Positions 52,059 through 62,448 are shown, numbered from the stretch's first letter. The stretch is DNA of 64,000 bases from Thiohalorhabdus denitrificans (GCF_001399755.1 NZ_LJCP01000010.1:62001-126000), one strand, 5' to 3'. Notes: generated from the sequence alone by a model not told the origin. Translations and numbers: made by a program.

Positions 52059-52826
52059 CTAGGCCTGGCGCCCGGTGAAGGCCTCGGTGCCAAAGGGGGC
52101 GCGGCAGCACCCGCTCTGGTAGCGGGTGCCGTCGCGCTGGATGCGGTTGTGGCGGGTGGTGGAGAGCCAGAGATCCTGGCCGCAGCCCGGGCAGGCGTAG
52201 GCGAAGCGCCGCTGGCGGCCGGCGGCCTTCTTCTTTCGGGCCGGGCGGCGCTTGCTGTAGGCCTTGCCCACCTCGCGGGTGGCGGCGTCGGCCGGGGCCA
52301 GGGGCTCGCGGCACTTGCGGCAGATGCGGGAGCCCGGATTCTGCACCACCTGCGCCACCAGCCGGGCGGTGACGTGGTGGGTCATGCAGCCGCAGGCCAG
52401 GGGATAGCGGGCCTGGGTGCGGCGGGCGGCGTTGGTGACGTCGTACTGGTGGCAGCGGGAGGGGTCGGCGCCGTACAGGTCGCGCATGACGGCCTTCCAT
52501 TCCCGGCCGTGCGGCCGGGTCGCCGGGCCGTACACCCGCGCCACCACCACGTGGGCCACCTCGTGGGGTACGGTCCGTGCCAGGAAGTCCTCGGGGTTCT
52601 CGCGCAGGAGCACGGTGTTGAAGCGGACGAAGGCTCCGCCGCGCTCCGCCTGCCCGGCGGTCTTGCCGGTGAGGTCGAAGCGGATCTCCGGCCGGGGGAT
52701 GCGCCGCCCGAAGTGGCGCTCGGCCTGGGTCAGGCGCTCCTCCACCAGCGTGCGCACGCGCTGCCGGAGGGCGTCGTCCGAAAGGCTGTCGGTGGTGGTG
52801 CCGGAGGCCCGGGCTCCCTGGGCCAT
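52059..52826 (-). CDS. SprT-like zinc metalloprotease-fold protein
   Basis: 255 aa. SprT fold: zinc motif PHEVAHVVVARVYG with the third ligand in PHGREWKAVM. Three Cys pairs follow (CGC, CRKC, CPGC), forming zinc ribbons. Human SPRTN in the same family cleaves DNA-protein crosslinks; the role of bacterial SprT is not settled. The first ATG (52835) touches the GAGGA ribosome site, so the second ATG three codons later, at 9 bases spacing, is preferred. The C-terminal lysine-rich linker (KRRPARKKKAAGRQRR) could bind DNA. Confidence 0.85.
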   Translation of the reverse strand: MAQGARASGTTTDSLSDDALRQRVRTLVEERLTQAERHFGRRIPRPEIRFDLTGKTAGQAERGGAFVRFNTVLLRENPEDFLARTVPHEVAHVVVARVYGPATRPHGREWKAVMRDLYGADPSRCHQYDVTNAARRTQARYPLACGCMTHHVTARLVAQVVQNPGSRICRKCREPLAPADAATREVGKAYSKRRPARKKKAAGRQRRFAYACPGCGQDLWLSTTRHNRIQRDGTRYQSGCCRAPFGTEAFTGRQA

Positions 52827-52871
52827 GAGCGACATTCCTCGCGGTTCGGCGGGTCCGCTTGGCCGTTCCCG

Positions 52872-53510
52872 CTAGTGGAACGTGTCGGCCCGCTCCAGGA
52901 GCATGACGTACTGGGCGTGGAGGCCGGGCAGGCTGCGGCGGCCTTCCACCAGGCGCAGGCCGGCGTGCGCAAGCTGTTCCTCCAGGCCGCGGAGGCTGTG
53001 GCGGCTCAGGCGCTTGTGGCCGCGGCTGCGGTGGAAGGCGGCGTGGAGGGGGGATTCCAGGTAGGTGGTGACGACGGCGTGGCGCCGGGTCACCCGGCCG
53101 ATCTCGTCCATGACCCCCTGGCGCAGCTCCGGGCCGTGCAGGTGCTGGAACAGGCGGATGCAGGTGACCACGTCGAAGCTGTCGTCGGCGAAGGGCAGGG
53201 CGTCGGCGGAGAGGCGCGCCAGGGGCAGGTCCGTGCCCCAGGTCTCCCGGCAGAGCTCCAGCATGGCCGCCTTGCGGTCGCCGCCCACCACCATGTCCCC
53301 GCGCTGAAGCAGGTCGTCCACGAAGCGCCCGTAGCCCACCGGCATGTCCAGGATGGCCTCGTCCCCGTCGCAGACCCGGTCGAGGTAGCCGCTGATGATC
53401 CGCGCCTCGATGCCGTGGATGATGCGCTGGTCCAGGCCCTTGTAGCGGCGCTCGCGGTAGGTGCGGACGTGGTCGGACGCGCCCTGCGTCCCGTTCGGTT
53501 CGGTGCCCAT
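52872..53510 (-). CDS. Class I SAM-dependent methyltransferase
   Basis: 212 aa. SAM-binding motif I is AILDMPVGYGRFVDDLL (about 52-68), the acidic motif II residue is in VVGGDRKAAML, and motif IV is FDVVTCIRLFQHL. The fold matches methyltransf_11-type enzymes acting on small molecules. Substrate is unknown. AAGGGGGA precedes the ATG. It stands upstream of the SprT gene on the same strand with about 45 bases between, so the two may be cotranscribed. Confidence 0.82.
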   Translation of the reverse strand: MGTEPNGTQGASDHVRTYRERRYKGLDQRIIHGIEARIISGYLDRVCDGDEAILDMPVGYGRFVDDLLQRGDMVVGGDRKAAMLELCRETWGTDLPLARLSADALPFADDSFDVVTCIRLFQHLHGPELRQGVMDEIGRVTRRHAVVTTYLESPLHAAFHRSRGHKRLSRHSLRGLEEQLAHAGLRLVEGRRSLPGLHAQYVMLLERADTFH

Positions 53511-53589
53511 GGGGTCCCCCTTGTTTTGGGGCCGAAGTGTAGCACGGGAAACCGTTTTTACAGCAGGGTCTTCCGTGCGGGGCGCGGCC

Positions 53590-55437
53590 TCAGGCCGGGC
53601 CCGGGCCGGTCTGTTCGCCGCCGGCGGCCATCTTCGGCCCCAGCCCGGAGGCCCGGGCCAGGGGCTGGGTCACCGCCCGGCGCAGGGTGGCCTCGTCGGC
53701 CCGCAGGGTGAGGCCCCGCTTGGCCCGGGAGATGCCCGTATAAAGCAGCTCCCGGCTGTTGAGGGCGGAGGCGGATTCGGGGAGCAGCAGCTCCACGCGC
53801 CCCAGCTCGGAGCCCTGGCTCTTGTGGACGGTGAGGGCGTAGGCCGGCTCGAAGGCGGGCAGGCGGGCGGGGGTGAGGCTGCGGTGGCCGCCGTCCGGGG
53901 TCTCGAAGACTACCCGGATCCCGCCCTGTTGGCGAACCGCGATGCCCACGTCGCCGTTGAACAGCCCCAGCCGGTAGTCGTTGTGGGTGATGAGCACGGG
54001 CCGGCCCGGGTACCAGGTGCCGTGCGCCGGGATGCGGCCCTGCCGCCGCAGGGCCGTCTCCAGGCGCCGGTTGAGGGCCTCGGTGCCCCAGGGGCCGTGG
54101 CGCATGGCGTCCAGCACCCCGAAGGACCGGTAGGCCCGGAAGGCGGCCTCGGGGTCGCCGGCGGTGGCCGCCTCGATCAGGTCGGCGAAGCCCGCCGCCA
54201 GCTCGCGGATCAGGGCCTCCCCCTCGGCGGCCTCCTGGGGCAGGGGCCGCCGCTCCACCCCCGGCTGGCCGGGGTCGTCGAGCACCTCCAGGGCGGCCTC
54301 CGCGTCCCCGGCCTTCACCGCCCGCACCAGGGGCCCCAGGCCGCCGTCGTCGCCGAAGCGGTGGGTGTGCCGCAGGGCTACCAGGGTATTCGCCAGGGGC
54401 CCGGGGCGGTCGGCGGCGGGCGGCTCGGCCCCCGCCAGGGGCGCCAGCGCCCGGGCGAATTCCGGGGTGAAGGCGGGCTCGCCGGCCGCCACCTCGCCGA
54501 GCACCGAGCCCGCCTCCACCGGGGCCAGCTGGTCCCGGTCGCCGACGATGACGAGCCGGGCGCCGTGCGGCACGGCGTCCAGCAGCTTGGCGAACAGGGC
54601 CACGTCCACCATGGAGGCCTCGTCCACCACCACCACGTCGAAGGGCAGGGGGTTGTCGCGATGGTGGCGGAACTGGGTGGAGCCCATGCGCGAGCCCAGC
54701 AGGCGGTGCAGGGTGCGGGCCTCCTCGGGGATGCGTGCCTTGAGCCCGTCGTCCAGGGGCAGCTCCGCCTTGGCGTGGCGGATGGCCTCCTGCATGCGGG
54801 CGGCGGCCTTGCCGGTGGGGGCGGCGAGGGCGATGCGCAGGCCCCCGGTGCTGGGCTGCTCCAAGAGGGCGGCCAGGAGGCGGGCGACGGTGGTGGTCTT
54901 GCCGGTGCCGGGGCCGCCGGTGATCAGGGTCAGCGGGCGCAGCGCCGCCACCGCCGCGGCCACCCGCTGCCAGTCGAGCCCCTCCGCCGGGGGATCCGGG
55001 AACAGCCGCTCCAGGGCGGCGCGCAGGGCGTCGCCGTCCACGGCCCGGGTGGGGGCCGCCGCCCGCGCGCGCAGGTCCTCGGCGATGCGCGCCTCGTAGG
55101 CCCAGTAGCGCTGCAGGTAGAGGCGGTCGCCCTCCAGGATCAGGGGCCGGAAGTCTTCGGGTGCGCCCACCAGCGCAGAGGCCGCCAGCGCCTCCCGCCA
55201 GGCCTCCCGATCCGGGGCCGTGGCCAGGGGCTCCTCGCCCTCGGGCAGGGGGCGCCCGGCGCGGGCGGCGAGGTCCACGCAGGTGTCGCCCTGCTGCGGC
55301 GCGTGGCTGGCCAGGCAGGCGCCGAGCAGCACGGGCCAGTCCGCGGCGGGCTCCTGCTCGGCGAGCAGGCGGGCCAGCTCCACGTCCACGTCGTCCAGGG
55401 CGCCCCGGCCGCGCAGCGCCTCCAGCGTCTCCCACAT
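53590..55437 (-). CDS. recD: RecBCD nuclease/helicase, alpha subunit (RecD)
   Basis: 615 aa. The 5'-3' SF1 helicase of RecBCD. Walker A is GGPGTGKTTTVARLL, Walker B VVVDEASMVDV, motif III GDRDQLAPVE, and the late motif is YALTVHKSQGSELG. The ATG at 55437 has GGGGAG at good spacing; a GTG at 55443 overlaps the recB stop. Last gene of the recC-recB-recD operon. Together they unwind and digest broken DNA ends and load RecA at Chi sites. Confidence 0.95.
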   Translation of the reverse strand: MWETLEALRGRGALDDVDVELARLLAEQEPAADWPVLLGACLASHAPQQGDTCVDLAARAGRPLPEGEEPLATAPDREAWREALAASALVGAPEDFRPLILEGDRLYLQRYWAYEARIAEDLRARAAAPTRAVDGDALRAALERLFPDPPAEGLDWQRVAAAVAALRPLTLITGGPGTGKTTTVARLLAALLEQPSTGGLRIALAAPTGKAAARMQEAIRHAKAELPLDDGLKARIPEEARTLHRLLGSRMGSTQFRHHRDNPLPFDVVVVDEASMVDVALFAKLLDAVPHGARLVIVGDRDQLAPVEAGSVLGEVAAGEPAFTPEFARALAPLAGAEPPAADRPGPLANTLVALRHTHRFGDDGGLGPLVRAVKAGDAEAALEVLDDPGQPGVERRPLPQEAAEGEALIRELAAGFADLIEAATAGDPEAAFRAYRSFGVLDAMRHGPWGTEALNRRLETALRRQGRIPAHGTWYPGRPVLITHNDYRLGLFNGDVGIAVRQQGGIRVVFETPDGGHRSLTPARLPAFEPAYALTVHKSQGSELGRVELLLPESASALNSRELLYTGISRAKRGLTLRADEATLRRAVTQPLARASGLGPKMAAGGEQTGPGPA

Positions 55438-55439
55438 GC

Positions 55440-58400
55440 TCACGTCTCCCCCCGGAACAGGGCGTCCAGCGCCTCGATGAGCCCGCGCTCGGGCCGGTCG
55501 AAGTAGACCCCGGCGCCCGGGCCGCGCCGCGGGTCCATGCCGCGCAGGAACAGGTAGTAGGCCCCGCCGAAGTGGCGGTCGTAGTCGTAGCCGGGCAGGT
55601 GGCGGTCCAGGAAGCGGTGCAGGGCCACCGTATAGAGCAGGTACTGCAGGGTGTAGCCGTGCTGGTGCACCGCCTCCGCCATGGCTTCGGCGGTGTAGGC
55701 CGCCGGGGTGGGGCCGAGGCGATTGGACTTGTAGTCGGCCAGGTAGTAGCGGCCGTCCACCTCGAAGGTGAGGTCGATGAAGCCGCGCAGGTAGCCCTCC
55801 AGGGGCCGGAAGGCCAGGGCGGCGCCCTGCTCGGGGCTGGCGGAGCCGGGGGGGTAGCCGTGGTCGCTCAGCACCCGGTTGAGGGCCTCGGGGCCCAGGC
55901 GGGCCAGGGGGTAGTAGAACTCCAGCTCGTCGCGGCGCTTCCCGGGCGCCACGCCGCCCAGGCCGGTGTCGCCCAGGGGGCCGCCCAGAGGCGTGGCGGC
56001 GGTCGCCTCCAGCATGGCCGTCACCGTCCCCGTCCACCGCTCCGCATCAAAGCCGAAGCCGCGCAGCGCCCCCGCCACCTCGGGCTCCCAGTCCTCCGGC
56101 GCGGCGGTGAAGTCCACGGCCTCCATCACCGCGTGCAGGCAGTCGCCGGCGCGGGGGCCCCGGGGGAAGGCGGCGATGCCCTCGGCCGCCCCCTCCGGCT
56201 CCGCAGCGGCCGGGGCCGCCTCGCCCAGGTCGAAGGCCGGGCGCTCCTCCTCCGTGCCCCGGATCAGGCCGCTGAAGCTGGTGACGAAGCGGTCCGGGGG
56301 GAGGCCGCCGGCGAAGCTCCGCTGGGCGAGCGGGGTGGCGGGCTCCGCGGTCTCGGCGACGTCGGCCTTCGGCGTCTCGGGGTCGTGGTCCTCCACGGCG
56401 AAGGCCCCCGGGGTCGCGCCGGTGAGGGCGCGCAGGTCGTTGCGGAGGTCCTCCTCGCCGCGGGCCTTGAGGGCGTCCTTGAAGGCCTCGGGATCCCGCG
56501 CCTCCCCGGCCTGCTCCTTGGGCAGGTGGAGCAGGTAGCCCAGGGCGGACTGCTCCAGCTGGTTGATGCGGCCGGTGACCGCGTAGAGGCGGTGGGCGGC
56601 GCGGGTCACGGCCACGTAGAGCAGGCGCAGGCTCTCCGCCAGGCTCTCCTCGCGGAAGCGGGCCTCCGCTTCCTCCCGGTCCGCCGATCCCAGGTCCAGG
56701 GTCAGGCGGTTGCCGTCGCCAGGGTCGTGGAATTCCAGGAGGTCGCCGTCCGCCTTCCGGATGGGCAGGTCCCACAGGAAGGGGCAGAAGACCACCGGGT
56801 ATTCCAGGCCCTTGCTCTTGTGGATGGTGACCAGCTGCACCAGGTTCTCGTCGCTCTCCAGGCGGAGCTGCTCCTCGTTGCCGGCCTGGGCCCCGGACTG
56901 CCGACGGCCCGCCAGCCAGGACAGCAGCCCCTCGGGGCCGAGGTTGGCCTCCACGCTCTGGCGCTGCAGGAGCTCGCCGAGGTGCAGGAGGTTGGTTAGG
57001 CGGCGCTCCCCCTGGGGCAGGTCCAGGATGCGGGTGCGGACGTCGTGGTCCGCCAGCCACTGGCGGAACATGGGGATGAAGCCCTCACCGCGCCAGCGGT
57101 CGTGGAGGGCCTGGAAGCCGTCCATGACGCGGTCCCAGCCTTCCTCGTCGCCGGCCAGCGCGTGCAGCGCCTCGCCGGTGTAGCCGTGGAAGGGCGAGGC
57201 CAGGGCGCCGCGCGCCAGGGGCTCGTTCTGCGGGTCCGCCACCGCCAGCAGCACGCGCTCCAGGGCCTCCGCCTCGGCGGTGTGGAAGACGCTGGACTGG
57301 GAGTGCTCCACGCTGGCAATGCCGAGGCCGCCGAGGGCCGCGCGCAGCTGCTGGGCCTGGCGGTGGGTACGCACCAGGACGGCGATGTCGCCGCCGCTCA
57401 GGGGCCGCCAGTCGCCCTTGGCGCCGCGCAGACCCGCCTCGCCCCGGCGGCCGGCGGCCAGCAGGCGGGCGATCTCCGCGGCGGTGGCCGCCACCGCCTC
57501 CTCGGCGGCTGCGCCCTTGCTCCTGGGCTTCTCCTTGAGCTCGCCGTTCTTCTTCGTTTCCGTGGTGCCTTCCAGGAACCACCAGCGGAAGGGCTCCGCG
57601 CCGAAGCCCGCGGGCAGCACCAGCTCGTCGTGGGCCTTGGGGGCGGGCTCCACCGGCTGGTAGGGGATGGCCTCGAACCAGAAGGGCGGGTGCGCGGGCC
57701 GGAACAGGGCGTTGAAGGCGTCCACGAGGGCCGGCGTGGAACGCCAGTTGCGCGGCAGGCTGTAGGTGCCGCCCCGGGCGTCGTCCTCCACGTCGCCCTT
57801 GGCCCTCAGATAGGCGAACACGTCGGCGCCGCGGAAGGCGTAGATGGCCTGCTTGGGGTCCCCCACCAGGAACAGCGGGCCCTCGGCCTCCGCGTAGACG
57901 CGCCGGAGGATGCGGTACTGGGTGGGGTCGGTGTCCTGGAACTCGTCGATGAGGGCCACGGGGTGGCGCCGGCGCAAAGCCTCCGCCAGGCCGTCGCCGC
58001 CGGGCCCGGCCAGGGCGCGGTCCAGGTTGAGCAGCAGGTCGTCGAAGGACTGGACCCGGCGGGCGGCCTTGCGGCGCGGCAGCTCCTCCCAGGCGTAGTC
58101 CAGGGCCCGCCGGAGGAATTCCCGGCGCCGGAAGTCGAGGCAGTCCGCCAGCGATGCGCTGGCCTCCAGGAGCTCGTCGAAGGCGGCGAAGAAGGGGTGC
58201 TCCGGGGTCTCGTGGCCCTTTTTGGTTCCCTTCTTCAGGGCGGTCGCGCCGAGCTTTTGCGGCTCCTTGATCCCCCCGGGCGGCGGGTCCTCGGCGGCCA
58301 GGACCTCCTGCAGGCCGTCCAGCCAGCCTTCCACCTTGTCCCGGGAATACTGGTTGGCGTTCAGGCCCGGAAGGGCCTCCATGAGGCGGTCGCGGATGGA

Positions 58401-59099
58401 TTCCGCCCCCTCGGCCCAGAGCCGCCGGACCTCGGCGTAGGCCCTGCGGTAGCGGTCCGGGGCGGCGTCGCAGCCTTCCACCGGGTCCGGGGGCCGCACG
58501 GCGAGGTCGGGCTTGCCCAGGTAGGGCCTTAGCCGGGCGGCCAGGTCCTCGGGGGACAGGCGGTTCTCCCGGAGGTGGGCGACGAAGTCCGCGTCGGCGC
58601 CGTGGGTCTCGCGGCGCCAGAAGTCGTTGCAGACCTCCTGGATGAGGGGCTCCTGGTCGGGGAGCAGTTCCACGTCGAAGGGCCGGCCGCCCTCGAAGGC
58701 GTGGTCCGCCAGGGCGCGCTGGCAGAAGCCGTGGATGGTGTGGATGGCGGCCTGGTCGAAGGACTGCACCGCCCGCTGCAGGAGCAGGTCGGCGCGGCGG
58801 AGGTCGGGCAGCCGCTCCAGGAGCGCGGCCAGGAAGGGGTCGTCGCTGGTCCCCGCGGCCACCGCGGCCCGGGCGGTCTCCAGGCGGTCGCGGATGCGCT
58901 CCCGCAGCTCCTCGGTGGCCGCCTCGGTGAAGGTCACCACCAGGATCTCGCCCACCCGGCGCTCGGCCTCCACCACCAGGCGCAGGTAGAGCCCGGCGAT
59001 GGTGAAGGTCTTGCCCGTGCCGGCGCTGGCCTCGATGAGGTTGTGGCCGGTGAGCTCCCCCCACAGAGGGTCCGGGGTCCGGTTCTCCGCCGCGCTCAT
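55440..59099 (-). CDS. recB: RecBCD nuclease/helicase, beta subunit (RecB)
   Basis: 1219 aa, normal. The 3'-5' UvrD-type helicase has Walker A EASAGTGKTFTIAGLY at the N-terminus, VVTFTEAATEELRERI, and Walker B ALIDEFQDTDPTQYRIL. The C-terminal RecB nuclease domain has FIDLTFEVDGRYYLADYKSN, with the D-(x)-D-x-K catalytic residues intact. The ATG overlaps the recC stop (ATGA). Confidence 0.97.
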   Translation of the reverse strand: MSAAENRTPDPLWGELTGHNLIEASAGTGKTFTIAGLYLRLVVEAERRVGEILVVTFTEAATEELRERIRDRLETARAAVAAGTSDDPFLAALLERLPDLRRADLLLQRAVQSFDQAAIHTIHGFCQRALADHAFEGGRPFDVELLPDQEPLIQEVCNDFWRRETHGADADFVAHLRENRLSPEDLAARLRPYLGKPDLAVRPPDPVEGCDAAPDRYRRAYAEVRRLWAEGAESIRDRLMEALPGLNANQYSRDKVEGWLDGLQEVLAAEDPPPGGIKEPQKLGATALKKGTKKGHETPEHPFFAAFDELLEASASLADCLDFRRREFLRRALDYAWEELPRRKAARRVQSFDDLLLNLDRALAGPGGDGLAEALRRRHPVALIDEFQDTDPTQYRILRRVYAEAEGPLFLVGDPKQAIYAFRGADVFAYLRAKGDVEDDARGGTYSLPRNWRSTPALVDAFNALFRPAHPPFWFEAIPYQPVEPAPKAHDELVLPAGFGAEPFRWWFLEGTTETKKNGELKEKPRSKGAAAEEAVAATAAEIARLLAAGRRGEAGLRGAKGDWRPLSGGDIAVLVRTHRQAQQLRAALGGLGIASVEHSQSSVFHTAEAEALERVLLAVADPQNEPLARGALASPFHGYTGEALHALAGDEEGWDRVMDGFQALHDRWRGEGFIPMFRQWLADHDVRTRILDLPQGERRLTNLLHLGELLQRQSVEANLGPEGLLSWLAGRRQSGAQAGNEEQLRLESDENLVQLVTIHKSKGLEYPVVFCPFLWDLPIRKADGDLLEFHDPGDGNRLTLDLGSADREEAEARFREESLAESLRLLYVAVTRAAHRLYAVTGRINQLEQSALGYLLHLPKEQAGEARDPEAFKDALKARGEEDLRNDLRALTGATPGAFAVEDHDPETPKADVAETAEPATPLAQRSFAGGLPPDRFVTSFSGLIRGTEEERPAFDLGEAAPAAAEPEGAAEGIAAFPRGPRAGDCLHAVMEAVDFTAAPEDWEPEVAGALRGFGFDAERWTGTVTAMLEATAATPLGGPLGDTGLGGVAPGKRRDELEFYYPLARLGPEALNRVLSDHGYPPGSASPEQGAALAFRPLEGYLRGFIDLTFEVDGRYYLADYKSNRLGPTPAAYTAEAMAEAVHQHGYTLQYLLYTVALHRFLDRHLPGYDYDRHFGGAYYLFLRGMDPRRGPGAGVYFDRPERGLIEALDALFRGET

Positions 59100-62000
59100 T
59101 GGGCCAGCCCCTCCGCGATGGGGCCGAAGAGGGTCTCCGCCAGCTCCTCGAAGGCCTCGGCGTGGTCGGTGAGGGGGCTGTCGTGCTGGAAGGCCAGCGC
59201 GAGGTAGGGGTCGTCCCGCTCCCCGGCGGCCCCGTTGAAGTCGTTGGGGGTCCAGGTATCGCGCGCGGCCCGGAACGCCTGGTCCGGGTTGCCGGTGCGG
59301 GCCAGGGCGTGGGCGTAGGCGAAGGCCGTCCGGGCGGGGAAGGGCAGCGGGCTGCGCAGTCCCTCCCAGTAGCGGGAACCGAGCCAGGCGAGGGTCTCGC
59401 GGGCTTCTTCCGTCCCCGGGGCCTTCAGGTGCAGGTGCGCATTCAGGGTCACCACCCGGGTGACGCCCTCGACCCCCTGGGGCGCGAGGGCGCCGAGCAG
59501 GAGGCGGCGGATGGCGGTGTCGAGGGCGAAGCCCTCGTTCAGCCGGCCGCAGCGTTCGGCGAGCAGGCCCTCGGCGCGGAGGCCGGGCAGCCAGCCCACG
59601 AGCCGCACCGGCCCGGCCTGGAGGTCCACCGGCACGGGATCGAGGGGGGCGGAGTCCGGCTCCTCCGCCAGCCTGTCGAGGAAGCCCTCCACCCGCTTGC
59701 GCTCCGCCGCGAAGGCGATCTCCCCGGCGGTGCCGTGGGGCAGCAGCCCCTCCGCCTGGAGGAGGGGATAGGCTGCCCCGGTGTCGGCGGTCTTGCGCTG
59801 GACCTCGAGGATGCGCTGGCGCACCTGGTGGGCCTCCAGGCCGGACAGGGCGAAGGGCTCCTGCTCCTCCAGCTCCTCCTCGCCCGCCTCCAGCTGGATG
59901 CCCAGGCGCTGGCGCAGGAGGTAGCGGGCCGGATGGCGGAAAAACCGGACGAAATCGCCGACCTCCACGGTGCGCCAGTCCTCGTCGGGCTCCGGCAGGG
60001 CCTCGGTGAGGAAGGCCGGGGGCTCCGGCGGGGTCCGGCCCTGCTGGGCCAGGACCCGTTCGGCGGCCTCGCGCAGGCCGGGGGAGTAGCTGAACAGGCT
60101 GGAAGCTCCCTGGTCCTGGAAGTAGCGCGGGCTGAAGGCCTGGAGGGGATGGCGCGTGACCAGGGCCTCGGAGGCGCGGCCGAAGCCTTCCGGGGGGGTG
60201 AAGGTGGCGTCCACCGTGTCCAGCAGCTCGCTCACCAGCACCGAGGGCGGACGCGGCGAGTCCTCGCGGATGTCGCTGCCCACGTAGCTGATGTAGAGGT
60301 GGCGGCGGGCAGCCAGCAGGGCCTCCAGGAAGAGGTAGCGGTCGTCCTCGCGGCGGGAGCGGTCGCCGGGGCGGTAGTCCTCCCCCATGCGGTCGAAGGA
60401 GGCGGGGCGCTGGACGCGGGGGAAGGCGCCGTCGTTCATGCCGATCATGGCCACCACCTTGAAGGGGATGGCGCGCATGGGAACCATGGCGCAGAAGGTT
60501 ACGCCGTGGCCGAGGAAGCCCGCCCCCTCCACGTTCAGGCGCAGGTGGGCCTCCAGCTCCTCCAGCACGATCTCGCGAGGAACGGGGGCCTCGGCCTCCG
60601 CCTCGCCGGCGCAGCTCTCCATGCGGGCAAGGGCGCGGTGGAAGGCCTCCAGGTCCTCCTCCTGCTCCGGCTCCGGGGCGGCCAGGAAACGGGCCAGGAA
60701 GTCGCGGAGCAGCGCGGCCCACTCGGCGGGGGCGCGGGTGCGGGTGAGGGGCTCGCGCCAGCGGAACAGGTCGCGGACGAAGGCCTGGAAGCGGCCCAGG
60801 GTGCGCGCCCAGGCGCCCTCCGCCTCCGGATACGGCAGCACGCCGTGGAACAGGGTGTCGCCGTCGCCGGGGAGGGCGTAGCCGAGGAGCTGGCGGTCCA
60901 GGCCCGCCTTCCAGGTGTGGGCGGCGGTGGCGGGCAGGTCCTGGGCGGCGCGAAACTCGGCGTCGATCCCCCAGCGGATCCCCGTCTCCCGCACCCAGGT
61001 GCGGATGCGGTCGCGCTCGGCCTCGGTGAGCTCCAGGGCGGCCCGGATGGGGCCCAGCTCCAGCAGATCGAGGATCTCGTTGACGCCGAAGCGGCCGTCG
61101 GGCAGCTCCAGGAGGCGGAAGGCGGTCTCCACCACCGGCGACCGGGCCCGCATGCCCCGGTCGGCGATGCGGTAGGGGATGCGCGGGCGGTCCTCGGCGT
61201 GGCCGAGCACGGCCTCGATGAAAGGCGTGTAGGCATCGATGTCCGGGGTCATCACCACCACGTCGCCGGGCCGCAGGTCCGGATGGGCCTGGAACAGGGC
61301 CAGGAGCTGGTCGTGGAGGACCTCCACCTCGCGCAGGGGGCTGTGGCAGGCATGGACGGCGAGGTCGGCCGCTGGGGAGCCGGGCTCCGGCGCGGGCAGG
61401 GGCGGGTGTCCCGCCCCGGGGCCGCGGTCGCGCAGGTTGAGGATGTCGGACTGCAGGGCGCCGAGCAGCGTGTCGGTGCCGGGGTCGGCGAAGGCTTCGG
61501 CGCCCGGGGCCGCGCCGTGCTCCTGCACAAGGCCCTGGAACTCCGCCCACTGCCGGCCCAGGGAGGCCACCAGGCGGTTGCCGGTGTCCAGGTAGGGGGC
61601 GTCGGCGGCCCCGGAGAGGGCCCGGCCGGCGATGGCCGCGGGGGTCAGGAGGTCGGCGGCGTACTCCCGGCTGGGCGCCAGTTGGTAGAGGTCCACGGCC
61701 ACGTACCGGGCGAGGCGGCCCAGGATGTCGAGGAGGGCCGGCGGCAGCCCGGGGATGCCGAACAGCGCCACGCGCTCGGGGAGGGCGGCGCGGGTCTCCG
61801 GAGGGAGCTCCTGCCCGTCCCTGGGCAGGCCCTCCTGCACCGCCGCCAACAGGCGGGGGCGGTGCCGGGCCCCGGAGGCGTCCTCCGCCACCAGGGCCCG
61901 CCAGAGCCGCGCCTGCCAGTGGTCCTCCTCCCCCGCCTCCCAGGCCAGGATCCAGTCGGGGCGGTAGACCAGGTACTGGTCGAAGACGTCGGCGATGCGG

Positions 62001-62377
62001 GCGGCCAGCTGGTAGCGGGGCAGGGCCCCCTCCTGGCGGAGGTAGGCCTCCAGCTCGGGGGCGGTGGGCTCCTCGCCCAGGAGGCGGAACAGGCGCCAGG
62101 TGAGGACCACGGTCTGGAAGGCCTCCCCCGGCCGGGTACGCTCGTCGGGCAGGACCGCGCGCACCAGCTCCCAGACCAGGCTGGCGGGGAAGGGGAAGCG
62201 GAGGTTGGCCGCTATGCCGTTGCGGTCCGCCAGCCGCATGGACAGCCAGCGGGCCATGCCGTTGCTGTGGACGGCGACCACGGAGGGGCGCAGCAGGTCG
62301 GCGCGGGCTTCGCGGAGGTGGTCGGCGAGCAGGTCGGCGAGGTGCTCGAGGCGGTTGCCGGTGTGCAGGGTCAGCAA
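59096..62377 (-). CDS. recC: RecBCD nuclease/helicase, gamma subunit (RecC)
   Basis: 1093 aa, slightly shorter than Escherichia coli RecC (1122). Inactive helicase-like protein that recognises Chi. LTLHTGNRLEHLADLLADHL opens the protein, followed by VAVHSNGMARWLSMRLA and FPFPASLVWELV; the motif VVAMIGMNDGAFPR lies mid-protein. The only near start giving the family N-terminus is a TTG at 62377 with GGGAGAG upstream. No ATG or GTG is in frame between the PilZ stop and that point. Confidence 0.93.
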   Translation of the reverse strand: MLTLHTGNRLEHLADLLADHLREARADLLRPSVVAVHSNGMARWLSMRLADRNGIAANLRFPFPASLVWELVRAVLPDERTRPGEAFQTVVLTWRLFRLLGEEPTAPELEAYLRQEGALPRYQLAARIADVFDQYLVYRPDWILAWEAGEEDHWQARLWRALVAEDASGARHRPRLLAAVQEGLPRDGQELPPETRAALPERVALFGIPGLPPALLDILGRLARYVAVDLYQLAPSREYAADLLTPAAIAGRALSGAADAPYLDTGNRLVASLGRQWAEFQGLVQEHGAAPGAEAFADPGTDTLLGALQSDILNLRDRGPGAGHPPLPAPEPGSPAADLAVHACHSPLREVEVLHDQLLALFQAHPDLRPGDVVVMTPDIDAYTPFIEAVLGHAEDRPRIPYRIADRGMRARSPVVETAFRLLELPDGRFGVNEILDLLELGPIRAALELTEAERDRIRTWVRETGIRWGIDAEFRAAQDLPATAAHTWKAGLDRQLLGYALPGDGDTLFHGVLPYPEAEGAWARTLGRFQAFVRDLFRWREPLTRTRAPAEWAALLRDFLARFLAAPEPEQEEDLEAFHRALARMESCAGEAEAEAPVPREIVLEELEAHLRLNVEGAGFLGHGVTFCAMVPMRAIPFKVVAMIGMNDGAFPRVQRPASFDRMGEDYRPGDRSRREDDRYLFLEALLAARRHLYISYVGSDIREDSPRPPSVLVSELLDTVDATFTPPEGFGRASEALVTRHPLQAFSPRYFQDQGASSLFSYSPGLREAAERVLAQQGRTPPEPPAFLTEALPEPDEDWRTVEVGDFVRFFRHPARYLLRQRLGIQLEAGEEELEEQEPFALSGLEAHQVRQRILEVQRKTADTGAAYPLLQAEGLLPHGTAGEIAFAAERKRVEGFLDRLAEEPDSAPLDPVPVDLQAGPVRLVGWLPGLRAEGLLAERCGRLNEGFALDTAIRRLLLGALAPQGVEGVTRVVTLNAHLHLKAPGTEEARETLAWLGSRYWEGLRSPLPFPARTAFAYAHALARTGNPDQAFRAARDTWTPNDFNGAAGERDDPYLALAFQHDSPLTDHAEAFEELAETLFGPIAEGLAQ

Positions 62378-62448
62378 GGGGCTGGGGCTCTCCCGAGCGG
62401 AAATGCGGTACGGAGCGCGGAGACGGTGGCGGGACGCCGGGTCCCGGG

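Noticed and set aside
57085-59064. Alternate-frame Arg/Pro/Gly-rich frame overlapping recB on the same strand
   Set aside because: Frame-shifted reading of recB codons with no domains. The recB frame holds intact helicase and nuclease motifs.
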